This document shows, piece by piece, positions 62,001 to 64,000 of a stretch of DNA of 64,000 bases. Below the pieces are notes generated by a model. The model worked only from the letters and a program-made list of their open reading frames with translations. It was not told the origin of the DNA and did no database searches. This DNA comes from Diprion similis. Lineage: Eukaryota > Arthropoda > Insecta > Hymenoptera > Diprionidae. Made by a program: the position numbers and the translations under genes. The stretch covers positions 21,539,025 through 21,603,024 of the forward strand of contig NC_060108.1 of NCBI RefSeq assembly GCF_021155765.1, read 5' to 3'. How positions within the stretch are numbered: the stretch's first letter is position 1; each line of letters begins with the position of its first letter.

Positions 62001-64000
62001 GTTTTGATACCTTAATTCACCAAAATTTGCAAATTGTTGGTGGTAGCGACAACTCGCGTCAACAGTCCAGATAAAAATGCGAAACCTTTATGAATTTTTA
62101 TATCTGGCCTAAAATTGCGCACAAGAATTAAATTCACATGAATTTACTATTTCATTTCGTCTTTCGGGATACGATTGAAACAAAATTCCCTTCACGAAAG
62201 TGGAACTTTCATCCGCCTCGCATTCTCTCACGTCCACCTTGCCGACTGATAGTAATCACAGTTTGTCAATTAATAATTACGAGGGACCAACAACGTGGTC
62301 GTGAATTAATAAACAGCAGTATCGAAGCCAAATCGGTGTCGCGTCGTCGTTTTGCGTAACCGGAGCTTTATATAAGTACCAGTTGTTAATGGTGTCTGAT
62401 ATGAGCGTTGCACGAATTATTGAACGTTTGAAAATTTAATTACTCTGATACCTCGGAATTACACAAATTCCTTCGGTGTATGAGATCGGCAAACGCGACG
62501 CAAGGAGTTCAAATTCGAAACATTTCTCGCTTTTACCGTACGGAAATCACCCTCCACGAATCTCAGGGGAAAATATGAGGTCTTTCTGTTCCATCGGAAA
62601 ATATTCGCGGAATGATTATAATTCTTAATTGTATCCTGCAGGCTATCGATTCGGCGGCTGAAGCGAGAGGATTAGGTGATAGTTTGGGTTGTTTGCGCTC
62701 TTCGGATAATTTTTGGATAAATATCACGAGCCAGCTGCTTCGGGGTGACGATGGAATTTTGCTTGTTTACATTGACCCTCGGCACTTGGTTGCGACGACG
62801 GTGGTCCTTTATTGATCCATCAATAAGAGCATCGATGAGCATTTATCAACGCAGAGTTTGACTCGGTGGGGTAAGGAGGAATTTTATTGGGATTTTGGAA
62901 TCCAATTTACTCATTATTCAAAAGGACTTTGAACTTGGGGCGTTTAATTGGTCTTTTCAACCCTCCGCAATGCAGTTTCTGTGTGCAATGGAAAGTTGCA
63001 GGAACAAATCGAGTTTCGGAATTTAACACGTCGAAAATACTGTTTAAATTGATTTAGAACGTATAGATATATATTCTATGGAAATTTTTACGCTAGAAGC
63101 TTCGATCCCGAAATACTTTCTTCCGATTAGCAAACCATCGTCAGATTCCACAGCTCGTAGGGTGAGACGCGGGTCGCCAATCACTTCTGACATTACATAT
63201 ACGAACTCGACGACAGCTTCCCAAATCACATTTATTGACGTTGCGGTCCGAATTCCATAAATTATATCGTTCGAGCTCGACGTCTTCGACTGTTGGTACG
63301 CGTAAATTATCGTTCTGGATTCTAACTTCGACAAATGTACCTATGAGTAGAATAAATCATCTGACAAATTGATTTTTGGAACTGGAAATTAATACAAAAT
63401 CAAGTTCTTGGTCCACAATTCAATGTTGACTATTCGTCTAATTTTCATTTTTCCCTGTGTTATAATTATCATTCTAATGACAAAGAAAATATTCATAAGC
63501 AAAATTTGAATAAAAAATGTTGAAAATTTAATTGAAAATGTACATTAAAACACAAAAATGTATTAAAAAAATTTCAGTTCATGCTGTATAAAGGATTCTT
63601 TTTCGAAGTATGGCCGAGTCTGTATAGCACGAATTTTTTAAAGTTCACACGTATTGATCTCCTTCTTTGGCTTTGATCGTTTGTTGCAAGGATGGATGAA
63701 AATTGTGACTTGAACCGAGGAGATAGATTACATACACCCCTCGGAGGAAATGAACCTATTACAGGGAGAAAAAAATTTCTTGGAATACTAAAAAACTTTT
63801 CTTCCAAATACCCGATACGCGTTTAAACATTCATGGACATACCCCACGAAGTCAAAGGTTTCATAAAATGGAAAACTTGCCATTTGCAGGCTAAATTCGC
63901 TCCGATGATTCTGTATTATAACGAGGGGTTCGAAAAGCGCGGCCCCAAGACGACAGACAATGCTTTTCTGCGGCTCTGGTTTCTTCGTAACCTTTGACTA
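59064..64000. other. Non-coding or intronic region to the window end
   Basis: Nearly 5 kb with only short frames. It is probably intron of the coiled-coil gene on the minus strand or intergenic. I see no RNA gene, transposon or long repeat here. Confidence 0.4.

Overview
This is nuclear DNA from an insect. Spliced genes with GT-AG introns, AATAAA poly(A) signals, very AT-rich intergenic DNA with many simple repeats, and an orthologue of the ciliary gene IFT56 show a eukaryote. The ribosomal-protein, nibrin and LITAF-like proteins read as arthropod. My guess is a hymenopteran of the sawfly type, but this is an inference from overall sequence style and not proven. Gene models were built by hand by joining open frames at splice sites. 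Each full-length model closes with matching intron phases and a coding length divisible by three.

Layout. 1-5,042: no gene I can support. 5,043-14,981: a compact housekeeping block. IFT56 (minus) lies head-to-head with RpL14 (plus, carrying two related C/D-box snoRNAs in its introns). Next comes an unrecognised 3-exon gene (plus), tail-to-tail with nibrin/NBN (minus, 10 exons). 14,982-18,004 is intergenic.

18,005-52,886: an array of ten small genes related to LITAF/SIMPLE, the zinc-binding, membrane-inserted proteins of late endosomes. Eight keep both CxxC halves of the LITAF domain; two have lost the metal ligands but keep the family gene structure. Nearly all share a phase-1 intron just before the domain and a phase-2 intron inside its hydrophobic centre. 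Five carry PPxY motifs, the kind bound by WW domains of Nedd4-type ubiquitin ligases. Members differ in their N-termini (PPxY-rich, acidic, absent, or a 350-residue extension) and in their tails. Two of them (H and G) are only 22 bases apart. The first gene stands alone, 16 kb from the rest; the gap holds simple repeats and small transposon remnants.

52,887-64,000: mostly without recognisable genes. It holds one orphan proline-containing first exon (54.4 kb) and the last two coding exons of an unidentified coiled-coil protein on the minus strand (58.2-59.1 kb), whose upstream exons I could not find.

The LITAF-like array is the most interesting system here. It looks like a locally expanded and diversifying family of endosomal membrane adaptors, including derivatives that no longer have the zinc site that defines the family.
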